DNA of 64,000 nucleotides. Origin: Pseudomonadota bacterium. GTDB taxonomy: Bacteria > Pseudomonadota > Alphaproteobacteria > Rhizobiales > Devosiaceae. How positions within the stretch are numbered: the first letter of the stretch is position 1; every line of letters starts with the position of its first letter. The notes beneath the pieces are model-generated. The model ran no database searches. It saw nothing but the letters and a program-made list of their open reading frames with translations, and was not told where the DNA came from. A program made the translations under genes and the position numbers. The stretch covers positions 186,001-250,000 of the forward strand of contig JAEWBN010000001.1 in the NCBI GenBank assembly GCA_023391095.1, given 5' to 3'. Shown here piece by piece: positions 35,017 through 44,219 of the stretch.

Positions 35017-36069
35017 TCAGCCCTTTCGGCTGAGCCGCGACAGAGCCATTGCCCGGACGAGCTGGCGGTGGCCGCGGGCGAGGCCTCGGCCGATGCTGCT
35101 GAGGGGGGTGTGTTCGCGTTTGGGGCGGGCTTCGAGGATAGCGGAGCAGAGGCTCAGAGGGCTGCGGCGGCTGCATGTGGTTATGCGGGCAAGGGTGTCA
35201 GCCGGGATGTTTATGCCGAGATGCTGAAGGTAGCTCAAGGCGACGGCGGTGTGGGGCGCAAGGCGTCGTTCGGCGCAGAGGCGTTCGAACAGGGGCCAAT
35301 CCACCGCGCCATCGGAAATGAGCGCGGCGCAGTCAACCAGCCAGTCGCTGTGCTGATGGCCGTCGATGCCGCCGTGGGCGATTGCCATCAACAGACGGTC
35401 GGTGGCCGAGGGTACGCTGACGGGCAGGCCCAGGAAGGTCGTGCTTGTGGCGCGGGACCAAAGGGGCGTGGGGTCGGCGTCTGCCGGAATGAGCTGGTGG
35501 AAGGCAAACCTGTGCAGGTCGAGGTCGCCATGCTTGCCGCTATAGAGGTTGAGACCGGTCAGCCGCGACAGATCCGGCTCGCCGGGCTGGTTGTGGTCCC
35601 AGCCGTGTGCGCGAAGGGTTTTATAGGCCCGGTCGAACTCGGCGGGATGGACGAGGATATCGACGTCGCTGGCAAAGCGCCCCCTGACATCGCGCATGTC
35701 CAAGGCGGCACGGGCGGCACCCTTGAGCAGCATGACCGGCACATTCGCATCAGCCAGCGCCTGAATGGCAGGCTGGGCTGCGCGCAGGGTCATGGTGGAA
35801 TGGGTCCAGAGCATGCGCTCTATGCCCTTGAGCCGGGCCCGGACCGGGCTCGCTTCGGTCGTGGCGGGCAGCCGGGCGGAGACGGCGACCAGCAGGCGCT
35901 GTTCGGCAAAGGTCACGTCGTTGAAATCGTGCGTGGTGAGCCAGGCGGCGAAGGCGCGTTCGGCTTCGGCGAGGTCTTGGACAATCGCCGCGCGCAGCAA
36001 CAGGTCGCGTCCGCCCCTGGGCCAGGCCCAGGCGCAGGACGGAAAACGGGCGCCAGCGGCCGCGTCCAT
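35017..36069 (-). CDS. Nucleotidyltransferase-fold protein (PF14907-like)
   Basis: A 350-residue protein. The centre has PVMLLKGAARAALDMRD, then RGRFASDVDILVHPAEFDRAYKTLRAHGW, where SDVDIL supplies the acidic pair of the nucleotidyltransferase fold. WLVDCAALI and GGIDGHQHSDW follow. This is the uncharacterised nucleotidyltransferase family often found in peptide-modification and polysaccharide loci. The ATG overlaps the preceding TGA by one base. It is the last gene of the PqqD/HprK-like operon. What it transfers is unknown. Confidence 0.78.
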   Translation of the reverse strand: MDAAAGARFPSCAWAWPRGGRDLLLRAAIVQDLAEAERAFAAWLTTHDFNDVTFAEQRLLVAVSARLPATTEASPVRARLKGIERMLWTHSTMTLRAAQPAIQALADANVPVMLLKGAARAALDMRDVRGRFASDVDILVHPAEFDRAYKTLRAHGWDHNQPGEPDLSRLTGLNLYSGKHGDLDLHRFAFHQLIPADADPTPLWSRATSTTFLGLPVSVPSATDRLLMAIAHGGIDGHQHSDWLVDCAALISDGAVDWPLFERLCAERRLAPHTAVALSYLQHLGINIPADTLARITTCSRRSPLSLCSAILEARPKREHTPLSSIGRGLARGHRQLVRAMALSRLSRKG

Positions 36070-36752
36070 CAGCCGTCTGCCTTTTGGGCAGCGGCCTGCC
36101 GTCGGCGTTCGAGCGCGGCGCGGGCGATCTTGAGATAGGCGCCACCAAGGCTCGGGTTGCGGTAGGTGAGGCTTCCCGGCCGGATGCGGCGCAGGGCGAG
36201 CACTTCGGGGATCATGGTGAGGACATGGCCGCGCTCGCGCATGCGCGCCCACCAGTCGATCATTTCGCCAACGCGGCCCGGCGTATCGGCAATGGGGCCG
36301 GTTTCGAGGGCGACGGCCGTGCGCACCAGCATGGTGCTGCGGGACCAGCCATCGCGGGCCGCGGCATAATCAGCATTAGCGGGATCACCGGTGAAGCTGG
36401 CCAACGTGCCGAAGACGGCGGCGCAGTCAGGCGCGTCTTGAAGCGCAGCAAGCTGTTTTTCGATCTTGCCTGCAACCCAGAGATCGTCGGCGTCGAGCGT
36501 GGCCAGGAGCGGGGTTTTGACCTGCTGCATGCCGAGCGTCGTGGCGGGGCCCGGGCCGGCATTGGACTGGCGCAGGAGCGTGATGGGGCCGGACAGGGAC
36601 GACACGACGCTGACGGTGTCATCGGTCGAACCATCGTCAACCACGATGACTGATGCGGGCGGAATGGTCTGAGCCAGAATCGAGTCGACCGCTGCCCCGA
36701 TGGTACCCGCGCCGTTATAGACCGGGATGACGACTGAATAGGCGGCTACCAT
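36069..36752 (-). CDS. Family 2 glycosyltransferase (second copy)
   Basis: A 227-residue GT-A enzyme. The nucleotide-sugar site is YSVVIPVYNGAGTIGAAVDSI with VIVVDDGSTDDT, and the metal-binding motif is LLATLDADDLW. It lacks a membrane anchor. It overlaps the upstream GT2 gene by seven bases and the downstream nucleotidyltransferase by one, so it is part of a tightly coupled operon. Donor and acceptor are unknown. The protein is short for a GT2, ending soon after the catalytic region. Confidence 0.86.
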   Translation of the reverse strand: MVAAYSVVIPVYNGAGTIGAAVDSILAQTIPPASVIVVDDGSTDDTVSVVSSLSGPITLLRQSNAGPGPATTLGMQQVKTPLLATLDADDLWVAGKIEKQLAALQDAPDCAAVFGTLASFTGDPANADYAAARDGWSRSTMLVRTAVALETGPIADTPGRVGEMIDWWARMRERGHVLTMIPEVLALRRIRPGSLTYRNPSLGGAYLKIARAALERRRQAAAQKADG

Positions 36753-37498
36753 TCGCTATTTCCTGCAAGTTCCTTGCTGTCGAAGAGGCCCGGCGGGAAT
36801 GGCGGCAGATTGCCCTTGCGGCGGCGCTGGACCGAGAGCAGCAAGGCGCGGGAGAAGTCACGCCGCAGCTGGGCCGTGTCGCGCGTGAGATTGGTGGTGT
36901 GCCGCCGGTAATAGATGCTGACGTCGTCGTGCACATGATATTGCGGCGCCGTCTCGAAAATGCGCAGCAGCAGATCCATGTCCTCGGCCTGTTTGAACTG
37001 GGTGTCGAACTGACCGATCCTTTGAAACAGGTCATATCGATACATGCCCGCGGCCAGTTGCACGCCGCGCACCGAGGCCGTCGGCGTGCCCGGCGCCGGT
37101 GACATGCGATCGGGGCCGGTCTCGCGGAACAGCAGGGTGGATCCATAGATCAGCTGCAAATCCGGATTTTCCGAAAGGATGGCCAGGTCGCGGGCATAAC
37201 GGCCGCGCGGAATGAGATCGTCGGCATCGAGGAAGGTGACGAAATCGGTGTCGGGGGCGAGTGCGCCGAGCGCGATGTTGCGGGCTGCGGTAACGCCCTG
37301 ATTGGGCGTTTCGATCAGGCGGATGGCGGGGTATTCCCGGGCCATCGAGGCGACGATGTCGCCGGTGGCGTCAGTCGAGCCGTCATTGATGACGATCATA
37401 TCCAGATCGGCATCATGTTCCTGATCGAGGATCGAGGTCAGCGCGTCTTCAATGAACGGGGCGGCGTTGTAGGCGGCCATCATGACGGCGAGTTTCAT
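36746..37498 (-). CDS. Family 2 glycosyltransferase (first copy)
   Basis: A 250-residue GT-A enzyme with LAVMMAAYNAAPFIEDALTSIL, MIVINDGSTDATGDIV and FVTFLDADDLIPRGRYARDL, then the FDTQFKQAEDMDLLLRIFE acceptor-side motif with its ED pair. No membrane segment. It overlaps the kinase-like gene by four bases (ATGA). Together with the next gene it suggests that two sugars are added to a product of this locus. Confidence 0.88.
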   Translation of the reverse strand: MKLAVMMAAYNAAPFIEDALTSILDQEHDADLDMIVINDGSTDATGDIVASMAREYPAIRLIETPNQGVTAARNIALGALAPDTDFVTFLDADDLIPRGRYARDLAILSENPDLQLIYGSTLLFRETGPDRMSPAPGTPTASVRGVQLAAGMYRYDLFQRIGQFDTQFKQAEDMDLLLRIFETAPQYHVHDDVSIYYRRHTTNLTRDTAQLRRDFSRALLLSVQRRRKGNLPPFPPGLFDSKELAGNSEW

Positions 37499-38544
37499 GG
37501 CAACGGCGCCTCCAGAAATTGCGACACGGTGTTGGCGATGTCCTCGGGGTCCGGGCTGAGATCGAGATAATAGGCGGGGAGGCGCTTGGTCAGCGCGGTC
37601 ATGAAGGTCAGCCCCTCGCGCAGGCCGCCCGGCAATTGCCGGAAATTGTTGGGCAGGAGGCCATAGAGCGCGGCACGCATGGGCGCGGGCGCGATCTGGC
37701 AGCGGGTCAGGTTTGAAATACGTGGAATGAGAATAGCTTTGAGCGCGAGAGAGCTGGCGCGGGCATGGGGCACGAGTTCGTCGAAATCGAAGGTGTATTT
37801 GCCCTGCCAGTTCAGCGCGCCGAGCGCGTGGGCGACGGGATCGACGCCGAGACGCGCAAGGCCGACAGAATCCTGCTTCATCAGCTTCATGACGGGCCAG
37901 GCGGTCGGCGCATCAGTGTCGAGGCTGAGAGCGACATAGTCATCGCCGACGCTGGTGAGGCCATGGAGGATGCCGGCAAGGGTTGTGCCGGACTTTCCGG
38001 CGCCGCCGGCACCGGCCAGCAGCACGCCCTGGCCACCCTTCCCCAAAGTCGCGGCGTGGACGAGGCGCATGCCCTGGGCCTGATAGCTCCAGTGGAGGAA
38101 ATTGCGGAGCGGAAAGCCTTCTTCCCATGGCGGATAGGCCCCGCTGGCGAGGAGCGTCTGGATGCCGCGACGCTGCCGGCGGGAATGAAACTGCCAGAGG
38201 GTGTGGGCGGAATCGAAGGAGCCATCGAGGCCATTGGCTTCGAGTTTCTGAACGAACGCGCCGAGGCCGAAGGTGGGGGCACTCCAGTGGGCCTGCGGAA
38301 AAGACGGGGTGGTTGCGTGGTCGATGACGGCGACGCTGATCTGCATCTCTGCGCCGGCATAGGCGGGGTCATCGACCAGGGCGCGGCGGCAGAGGGCGGC
38401 GTAGCCGGGCGTGGCAATGGTGGCCGTCAGGGCGAGGCGCGGCAGGCAGAATTGTTCGACGGTGCCGGGGACTGATGCGCCGAGATCGAGGGCGGTCTGG
38501 GCGTACTGGACGACGGTATCGTCGCTGATGCCGACGGAGGCCAT
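37495..38544 (-). CDS. HPr kinase-like protein (HprK-related)
   Basis: A 349-residue protein. Walker A is LLAGAGGAGKSGTTLAGIL near residue 200, followed by SVGDDYVALSLD, the acidic pair of HprK-type kinases. The N-terminal half shows no PTS feature, and no HPr gene is near. Similar kinases work on peptides in some lasso-peptide clusters, and HprK-related families occur with PqqD-like proteins, as I recall. It overlaps the PqqD-like gene by one base. The target is probably not HPr. Confidence 0.8.
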   Translation of the reverse strand: MASVGISDDTVVQYAQTALDLGASVPGTVEQFCLPRLALTATIATPGYAALCRRALVDDPAYAGAEMQISVAVIDHATTPSFPQAHWSAPTFGLGAFVQKLEANGLDGSFDSAHTLWQFHSRRQRRGIQTLLASGAYPPWEEGFPLRNFLHWSYQAQGMRLVHAATLGKGGQGVLLAGAGGAGKSGTTLAGILHGLTSVGDDYVALSLDTDAPTAWPVMKLMKQDSVGLARLGVDPVAHALGALNWQGKYTFDFDELVPHARASSLALKAILIPRISNLTRCQIAPAPMRAALYGLLPNNFRQLPGGLREGLTFMTALTKRLPAYYLDLSPDPEDIANTVSQFLEAPLP

Positions 38545-38960
38545 CAGTCGGCGGGCTTGTGCGGCCAGCCGGCTTCTTCGTCCACGTCATGCACCGGGTC
38601 GGAAACAAGCAGGTCCGCGAGGTCGTTGAAGACTTCCACCTCGAAGGCCAGGCCGGGGGCGGCGAGCGCTTCGGCAATGGGGTCCACCGGCGTCTCGGCG
38701 TCACGGGCGGCGGGGGTAAAGAGGCCGTGCTCGAGGAAGGATGCGACGACGGCGTCGACCTGGGCACGGACCGGGCTCGATGCGTCGAGCCTCGAACAGA
38801 GGGCTTCCGACGAATGGCCCTCAACAAGGCCCTGCCAGATCAGCGCGGTGCCGCTGGCGAGGCTGAAATAGTGACCCCGCGCAATGTCGAGCACGACGAA
38901 TTCGCCGTCGAATTCTTCTGCAGCGATGTCGGCAGACGAGATTGCGTAGGTGTTTGCCAT
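38544..38960 (-). CDS. PqqD-like peptide-recognition protein
   Basis: A 138-residue protein whose first 85 residues match PqqD/RRE domains: IAAEEFDGEFVVLDIARGHYFSLASGTALIWQGLVEG, then RLDASSPVRAQVDAVVASFLEHGLF. PqqD domains hold precursor peptides for modifying enzymes. The C-terminal 45 residues are acidic and specific to this protein. It starts the coupled operon; the ATG at 38960 has only a weak ribosome-binding site. No precursor peptide was found next to it. Confidence 0.82.
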   Translation of the reverse strand: MANTYAISSADIAAEEFDGEFVVLDIARGHYFSLASGTALIWQGLVEGHSSEALCSRLDASSPVRAQVDAVVASFLEHGLFTPAARDAETPVDPIAEALAAPGLAFEVEVFNDLADLLVSDPVHDVDEEAGWPHKPAD

Positions 38961-39034
38961 AGGACTGATGGGACCCAATAAATTCCCCTGTCCGTAGCAT
39001 CGGCACTGTGATTCCGGCAAATGGCGGCGAGCGC

Positions 39035-40378
39035 CTAGCCCTTGAGGATGCGCGCGGCGATATCGGCGCATTGGCGGCGGATGTCCGGGACGGCTTCGAT
39101 TTCAAAGAAGCGGCCGCGGGTGAGCGGGCCGACGGCGATGAGATGCCGGGAGGTCTTGCCGGACGTGTCGATCACCGCGCAGGTTTCGTCCACGTCGAGC
39201 CCGATATGAAGGGGATCCGGGCGCCCTGCCCCGGTCGCGATCAGGTCGCGGATGACCGGATTGGAACTCGATTTGACGTCCACGGTGACGCCACCGCAGT
39301 CATAAACGCGGGCGACGTCGAGGGTCTTGTGCTCGGTGGTGCCGCGTGGGCGGATGGTGGCACGAACCGCGGTGCCGTTGCGTTCGATGCCCATGAACTC
39401 GGCCGCGACGAGCTTGACCTGGCCGGACGCAACGGCTGCGGAGAGGCGTGCGTGCAGTTCGGGCGGCAGGCGGTGGCGGTGGATGTTCCACCAGGGCCTG
39501 AGGTGGCGCAGGGCCTGACGCTTGGTGCGCTCGGTCCAGCTTTGCCAGATGCGCTGGTTATAGGGGCGCAGGCCATCGATGACGCTGCGCCAGTTGCCGC
39601 CCTGTGCCGTGGTTTCGGCAATGAGGCCGCGGAACCAGCTCAGGAAATACGGAAGATTGGTGCCGAAGGGCACATCGGCGGCGTCGATGGAGAGCGGGGG
39701 CACATCCTCGTGGCCTTTGGGAAGCAATCCGTTACGGGACACGACCAAGATCTGGCCGCGATGGTCGGTTTCGGCAAGGGAGAGCCAGGCATCGACCATG
39801 CTGAGACCGGAGCCGAGAATGATGACGGGGGCTTCCGGGTCGAGCGGCGTGTCACGGTCCGACCCGACGCGCACGGCAATGCCGCGACCGCGGGAGGGCT
39901 GCGTCTCGTGGCCGACGGCCAGAGCGACGGTGTGGCTGACGATGCTGGTGCCGTTGTCGAGGACGGTTTCGACGCCCTTGGCGGTTTCGCGAACGGAAAC
40001 AGCCTCCTCGGCCAGAACAACAAGGCGGCCCTGTGCGGATCGGCCAGCTTCGGTCAGCACGTGTTCGAGATAGGAGCCGTAGAGGCGGCGGGGGACGAAG
40101 ACCCACGAGCCCTGAGGCGCGGGATAGTTCTTGGACTGCAACCAGCGCCAGAAATGATCGGGGTCATCGGCAAAGGCGCTCATGCCGCGCGCGGGGACAT
40201 TGACCTTGTGATCGCGGAGGCTCGCGGAATAGGCAAGCCCCTGCCCGTATTGGCCACGCCGTTCCAAGAGCGTGACGCGGATATCGGTGTTCGGATCGCG
40301 TAGGAGATGGGCAGCGAGCAGGACGCCGCTGGCGCCACCGCCGATAATGGTCACGGATGGCTTGCCGGTACGGGTCAT
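39035..40378 (-). CDS. FAD/NAD(P)-binding oxidoreductase (PF13454-like)
   Basis: A 447-residue flavoprotein. The N-terminal dinucleotide site is VTIIGGGASGVLLAAHLL, followed by the family's YSASLRDHKVNVPARGMSAF, a second site in VIILGSGLSMVDAWLSL, and the YDCGGV plus GPLTRGRFFEIEAVPDIR C-terminal pattern. GGAGG precedes the ATG. It lies 19 bases after rrf2 and is probably co-transcribed with it, linking it to sulfur or redox control. The reaction is unknown. Confidence 0.84.
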   Translation of the reverse strand: MTRTGKPSVTIIGGGASGVLLAAHLLRDPNTDIRVTLLERRGQYGQGLAYSASLRDHKVNVPARGMSAFADDPDHFWRWLQSKNYPAPQGSWVFVPRRLYGSYLEHVLTEAGRSAQGRLVVLAEEAVSVRETAKGVETVLDNGTSIVSHTVALAVGHETQPSRGRGIAVRVGSDRDTPLDPEAPVIILGSGLSMVDAWLSLAETDHRGQILVVSRNGLLPKGHEDVPPLSIDAADVPFGTNLPYFLSWFRGLIAETTAQGGNWRSVIDGLRPYNQRIWQSWTERTKRQALRHLRPWWNIHRHRLPPELHARLSAAVASGQVKLVAAEFMGIERNGTAVRATIRPRGTTEHKTLDVARVYDCGGVTVDVKSSSNPVIRDLIATGAGRPDPLHIGLDVDETCAVIDTSGKTSRHLIAVGPLTRGRFFEIEAVPDIRRQCADIAARILKG

Positions 40379-40397
40379 AGGGGCCTCCACCGCGCAA

Positions 40398-40844
40398 TCA
40401 TGCGGTCATCTGATTTTCAATAAGGGCATCGACGGCGCCGCCGCGCAACTGGGCGAGGCTGGTGTGGTCGAGAATGTCGGCCATGGCATTGCGCACTTCG
40501 AGCATGAGCTGGCGCACCTTGCAGGTGGCCACGTCACAATCGGTGCAGGGTTGGTAACGGGTCTTGCTGGCGCAGGGGATGGGCGCGAGGGGACCATCGA
40601 GCACGCGGACGATGTGACCGACCATGATGTCCTCGGCAGGCCGGGCCAGCGCATAGCCACCGGCCTTGCCCTTGCGGCTCTGGACGAAGCCGGCATTGCG
40701 CAACTCGCCCAGAATGGCGTCGAGAAACTTCTTGGGGATATTGTTGGCTTCGGCAATGGCGCCGACGAAAGCCAGCTGGCCGGGCTCAAGCTCGGCCAGG
40801 GCAGCAAGCGCCTTGATCCCGTACTTGCCCCGCTTCGTCAGCAT
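40398..40844 (-). CDS. Rrf2-family regulator with cysteine cluster
   Basis: A 148-residue winged-helix protein: MLTKRGKYGIKALAALAEL, NNIPKKFLDAILGELRNAGFVQSRKGKAGGYALAR. Three or more cysteines in PCASKTRYQPCTDCDVATC could bind an iron-sulfur cluster or sense sulfur metabolites, as in IscR, RirA or CymR relatives. It lies between the organosulfur operon and the FAD protein. A motif upstream is shared with the organosulfur operon, which suggests it controls both. Confidence 0.88.
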   Translation of the reverse strand: MLTKRGKYGIKALAALAELEPGQLAFVGAIAEANNIPKKFLDAILGELRNAGFVQSRKGKAGGYALARPAEDIMVGHIVRVLDGPLAPIPCASKTRYQPCTDCDVATCKVRQLMLEVRNAMADILDHTSLAQLRGGAVDALIENQMTA

Positions 40845-40897
40845 GTCAGCGTCTCCACAACAGGCCGGAAATGAGGGGCCTGTTGTGATGCTGATAA

Positions 40898-40918
40898 TGT
40901 CTAGCGAACTGATAGACA
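40898..40918. promoter_or_regulatory. Candidate Rrf2 operator upstream of rrf2
   Basis: TGTCTA and TAGACA are inverted around nine bases. The site lies 53 bases before the rrf2 start. The left 17 bases match a site at the same distance before the organosulfur operon at 13 positions. Confidence 0.6.
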
Positions 40919-40935
40919 AGAGACGCGCCCGGCCG

Positions 40936-41751
40936 CTAGCGGAAGATGCCCTTGAGGAGGCGCCCTTCGATTTCGGCCAGATCGGCCGCGCCGCGCTCGC
41001 GTGGACGGCTGTGGTCGATGGAAATGTCGAGCGCGATCCGCCCCTCATCGAGAACAATCACCCGGTCAGCAAGGGCCACCGCCTCGGTCACGTCATGGGT
41101 GACGAAGAGTGCGGTAAAGCCCTGTTCCTGCCAGACGCGTTCGATCAGGCTCTGCATGGTGATGCGGGTGAGCGCATCAAGCGCGCCAAGTGGTTCATCG
41201 AGGGCGAGGAAGCCGGGCTGACTGACAAGAGCTCGCGCCAGGGCGGCGCGCTGGCGCTGACCACCGGAGAGGCGCGACGGCCACTCGCCGGCCTTTTCGG
41301 CCAGTTGGACTTCGGCAAGGGCGGCCTCCGCAAGCTGCCGGGCCTGAGCTTTCGGGACACCCTCTCCTAGCCCGACGACAACATTGTCGATGACGCTGGC
41401 CCAGGGGAGCAGGCGCGGCTCCTGAAAGACGATGCGAGAGGCGGCGCCTGTGGGCTGGTCATCGGGACTGGTGAACTCGATAGCACCCGAGGTGGGGGTA
41501 TCGAGCCCGACGAGCAGGCGAAGCAATGTGCTCTTGCCGCAGCCGCTCTTGCCGACAATGGCGAGGAACTGACCCGCTGGCACGTCGAGATCGAGATCGC
41601 GGAGCACGGGCACATCGCCAAAGGACTTGTTGAGGCCGCGGATGCTGATGCCGACACCGCGCGGTTCAGCACGCTGGCGCGGGCTGCGGACCTCGTATTC
41701 GGGCTCGATCTCGCGGCCCCAGGCGGTGCGTGTACGGATTGGTGCGTTCAT
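40936..41751 (-). CDS. ssuB: Aliphatic sulfonate ABC transporter ATP-binding protein
   Basis: A 271-residue ATPase of the SsuB/TauB group: Walker [19 protein letters not shown], signature [16 protein letters not shown], Walker [13 protein letters not shown], and [31 protein letters not shown] is the typical sulfonate-subgroup Q-loop. It follows ssuC by five bases. It ends the organosulfur operon before rrf2. Confidence 0.93.
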   Translation of the reverse strand: MNAPIRTRTAWGREIEPEYEVRSPRQRAEPRGVGISIRGLNKSFGDVPVLRDLDLDVPAGQFLAIVGKSGCGKSTLLRLLVGLDTPTSGAIEFTSPDDQPTGAASRIVFQEPRLLPWASVIDNVVVGLGEGVPKAQARQLAEAALAEVQLAEKAGEWPSRLSGGQRQRAALARALVSQPGFLALDEPLGALDALTRITMQSLIERVWQEQGFTALFVTHDVTEAVALADRVIVLDEGRIALDISIDHSRPRERGAADLAEIEGRLLKGIFR

Positions 41752-41756
41752 GGCTG

Positions 41757-42608
41757 TCAGCCTTTCACCGGTTTCTGGTAGGCAGGGTTCCAGGAGAGGG
41801 TCAGACGCTCGAGGGTCAGGGCGATGACATCGGCCAGCTTGCCGAGCAGCGCGTAGATGATGAGCGCCAGGATGACGACATCGGTCATCATGAATTCGCG
41901 GGCGGAATTGGCCATGTGGCCGATGCCCGACGATGCCGCCATGGTTTCGGCAACGATGAGGGTGAGCCACATGATGCCGAGCGAGAAGCGCAGGCCGACA
42001 AAGATGGAGGGCAGCGCGCCGGGGAAGATGACCTTGCGGAACAGGGTCCAGCCGCTCATGCCATAGACGCGGCCCATTTCGATCAGTTGCGGATCGACAT
42101 TGCGCACGCCATGCAGGGTGTTGAGATAGATCGGAAAGAATACGCCGAGTGCGGTGAGGAAAAGCTTGGCTTCCTCACCGATGCCGAACCAGAGGATAAC
42201 GAGCGGTATCAGCGCCAGGTTGGGGATGGTGCGCAGCATTTGCAGCGTCGTGTCGGTCAGGGCGTGGCTGAGGCGGGACATGCCGTTGGCCAGGCCAAGC
42301 AGGAAGCCGATGGAGCCGCCGACAAGAAGGCCCGAGATGGCGCGGACGGCGCTGGCGTGGATATTGACCGCCAGTTCGCCATTGAGCAGCCGCTCCCAGA
42401 AGGCCTGCACCACCTGGATGGGCGCCGGCATGAGCCGATTGGTGATCCAGCCGAAGGAAGACGCCGCCTGCCAGAGGACAACGATGGCCAGCGGCAGCAG
42501 GAATGGCAGAAGCGCGGTGGGCACGAAAGCCGTGCCCGCGGGACGCCGGGGCTTTTGCGGCACTTTGGGCAGGGTGATGGGCTTACCGAGTTCAGCAGCG
42601 AGGGTCAT
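41757..42608 (-). CDS. ssuC: Aliphatic sulfonate ABC transporter permease
   Basis: A 283-residue inner-membrane protein with six helices. The EAA loop is [32 protein letters not shown], here split by the family glycine. [20 protein letters not shown] is characteristic of SsuC/TauC. It sits between ssuA and ssuB. Confidence 0.93.
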   Translation of the reverse strand: MTLAAELGKPITLPKVPQKPRRPAGTAFVPTALLPFLLPLAIVVLWQAASSFGWITNRLMPAPIQVVQAFWERLLNGELAVNIHASAVRAISGLLVGGSIGFLLGLANGMSRLSHALTDTTLQMLRTIPNLALIPLVILWFGIGEEAKLFLTALGVFFPIYLNTLHGVRNVDPQLIEMGRVYGMSGWTLFRKVIFPGALPSIFVGLRFSLGIMWLTLIVAETMAASSGIGHMANSAREFMMTDVVILALIIYALLGKLADVIALTLERLTLSWNPAYQKPVKG

Positions 42609-42662
42609 GTCGGCCTCCGTTCAGAGCAGGGAAGCGGGCCGGCGGACCGGCCCGTCACGGGG

Positions 42663-43628
42663 TCAGAGCGCGGGCGGGTACCAGACGATATCGCTGACGG
42701 TCAGCGCGCGAGGGATGATCTTGAGATCGTAGAATTCATCGGCCAGCGCCTGCTGGTAGGCGATGATTTCGTCATTGAGCGGCACGATGGCGCCAAGGTC
42801 GGCGCCCTTGCGACCAAGGGCGATGCGGGTGATCGGCACCGGCACGCCGTTGGATGCAGAAATGGCTTCGGCGGTGGCGTCCAGGTCGCCTTGCGCAGCC
42901 TCACCGACGAGGCGCAGTTCATCGAGAACTTCGGCAACGATGGTTGGGTTCTGGGCGGCATAGGCGCCGTTGGCCTGGAAGAAGCTATAGGAATCCACGA
43001 TGCCTTCGGTGGTGGCGAGGACGCGGGTATCCGGCTCCTGTGCGGCAAGCGCGTAGTAAGGGTCCCAGATGACCCAGGCGTCGATCTGGTTATTGGCGAA
43101 GGCAGGCGCAGCGTCGGGCGGCCCGAGATCGAGCGGGGTGATGTCGCCGAGGCCGAGATCGGCAGTGCGCAGCGCCTTGACGATGAAGTTGTGCGAGCTG
43201 GAGCCGCGCTTGAAGGCGACGCGCTTGCCCTTGAGGTCGGCAATGGACTGGATGGGGCTATCCTGCTTGACGAGGATGGCCGAGCCATCAAGGCTGCCGG
43301 GATTGGCTGCAACATAGACGAGGTCACCACCAGCAGCCTGGGCGAAGAGTGGCGGCACGTCGCCGGTCGAGCCGAAGTCGATGGCATTGGCGCCGAGGGC
43401 TTCGAGCAGCGGCGGGCCGGAGGTGAATTCAGCCCAGGTGACGGTGATACCGCGCGGGGCAAGGCGCTTTTCAATGGCGCCGCTGTTCTTGGCGAGGGCG
43501 AAGACGCCCCCCTTCTGCCAGCCGATGCGAAACTCGGTGGCGGTGTCCTGCCCGCGGGTCGCGGTTGGCAGGGCCAGGGCTGCGGCGCCGGCCGCGATGA
43601 GTTGCAGGACGTGTCTGCGATTGGTCAT
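42663..43628 (-). CDS. ssuA: Aliphatic sulfonate-binding periplasmic protein
   Basis: A 321-residue binding protein with an N-terminal signal (NRRHVLQLIAAGAAALALP, twin arginine present). The mature protein has FRIGWQKGGVFALAKNSGAIEKRL, FTSGPPLLEALGANAIDFGSTGDVP and WVIWDPYYALA, the usual SsuA landmarks. It delivers sulfonates or sulfate esters to SsuBC. The exact ligand is unknown. Confidence 0.92.
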   Translation of the reverse strand: MTNRRHVLQLIAAGAAALALPTATRGQDTATEFRIGWQKGGVFALAKNSGAIEKRLAPRGITVTWAEFTSGPPLLEALGANAIDFGSTGDVPPLFAQAAGGDLVYVAANPGSLDGSAILVKQDSPIQSIADLKGKRVAFKRGSSSHNFIVKALRTADLGLGDITPLDLGPPDAAPAFANNQIDAWVIWDPYYALAAQEPDTRVLATTEGIVDSYSFFQANGAYAAQNPTIVAEVLDELRLVGEAAQGDLDATAEAISASNGVPVPITRIALGRKGADLGAIVPLNDEIIAYQQALADEFYDLKIIPRALTVSDIVWYPPAL

Positions 43629-43649
43629 TGGATGTCTCCGGGGATCGGC

Positions 43650-44219
43650 TCAGGCGCTTTGCGCCAGAAGGCCGGCATTGCGGGTTGCAGCGAGGCGCCA
43701 GCTCAACTCATCGACCACGCGTTCGACGCGGGCCTTGAGGTTGACGCTTGAGGGCAGGTAGTCGGTGAAATCGAGCTCGGTGGCGTAGATGCCGGTCGAG
43801 AGGATGTCGGCCGAGAAGAAGGCAAAGAGCGGCCGCAGGCCGTGATCGACCACCAGCGCATGACGCTCGCTGCCGCCGGTGGCGGTGAGCACCACCGGCT
43901 TGTCCTTGAGCGCCTTGGGATCGATGAGATCGAAGAGGTGCTTGAAGAGGCCGGTATAGGTGCCCTTGTAGACCGGGGACCCGACCACGAGAGCATCGGC
44001 GTTGGTGATAGTTTCGATCAGGGCCAGGAGATCGGGAGGGGCCTGGCGCGGGTCGAGGGTCGCACCCAGAGAGGGGTGGATATCCACGAGGTCATAGACC
44101 GTGGTGCGGGCCCCCACCCGATCGGCTGTGCGCCCGACGATGGTTTCGACGAGGCTGCGCGTGCGGGACGGCAGCGAGGATGAACCGGCAAAGCCGACAA
44201 TGTTCAATTCAGACATCAT
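43650..44219 (-). CDS. ssuE: NAD(P)H-dependent FMN reductase (SsuE/MsuE type)
   Basis: A 189-residue flavodoxin-fold enzyme: IVGFAGSSSLPSRTRSLVETI for FMN phosphate binding, and ALVVGSPVYKGTYTGLFKHLFDLI plus VVLTATGGSERHALVVDHGLRPLFAFF. It would supply reduced FMN to the monooxygenase encoded just upstream; the genes overlap by four bases. A second ATG (44216) is equally possible. Confidence 0.92.
   Translation of the reverse strand: MMSELNIVGFAGSSSLPSRTRSLVETIVGRTADRVGARTTVYDLVDIHPSLGATLDPRQAPPDLLALIETITNADALVVGSPVYKGTYTGLFKHLFDLIDPKALKDKPVVLTATGGSERHALVVDHGLRPLFAFFSADILSTGIYATELDFTDYLPSSVNLKARVERVVDELSWRLAATRNAGLLAQSA

Noticed and set aside
38961..39034. Precursor peptide gene between the FAD protein and the PqqD-like gene
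   Set aside because: The gap is only 74 bases and no frame with a start codon and plausible length exists on the operon strand.
41730..43751. Very long open frames antisense to ssuC/ssuA, and similar ones opposite recJ and the Gfo/Idh genes
   Set aside because: They lie wholly over well-supported genes in GC-rich DNA, have repetitive charged composition and match no known protein pattern.
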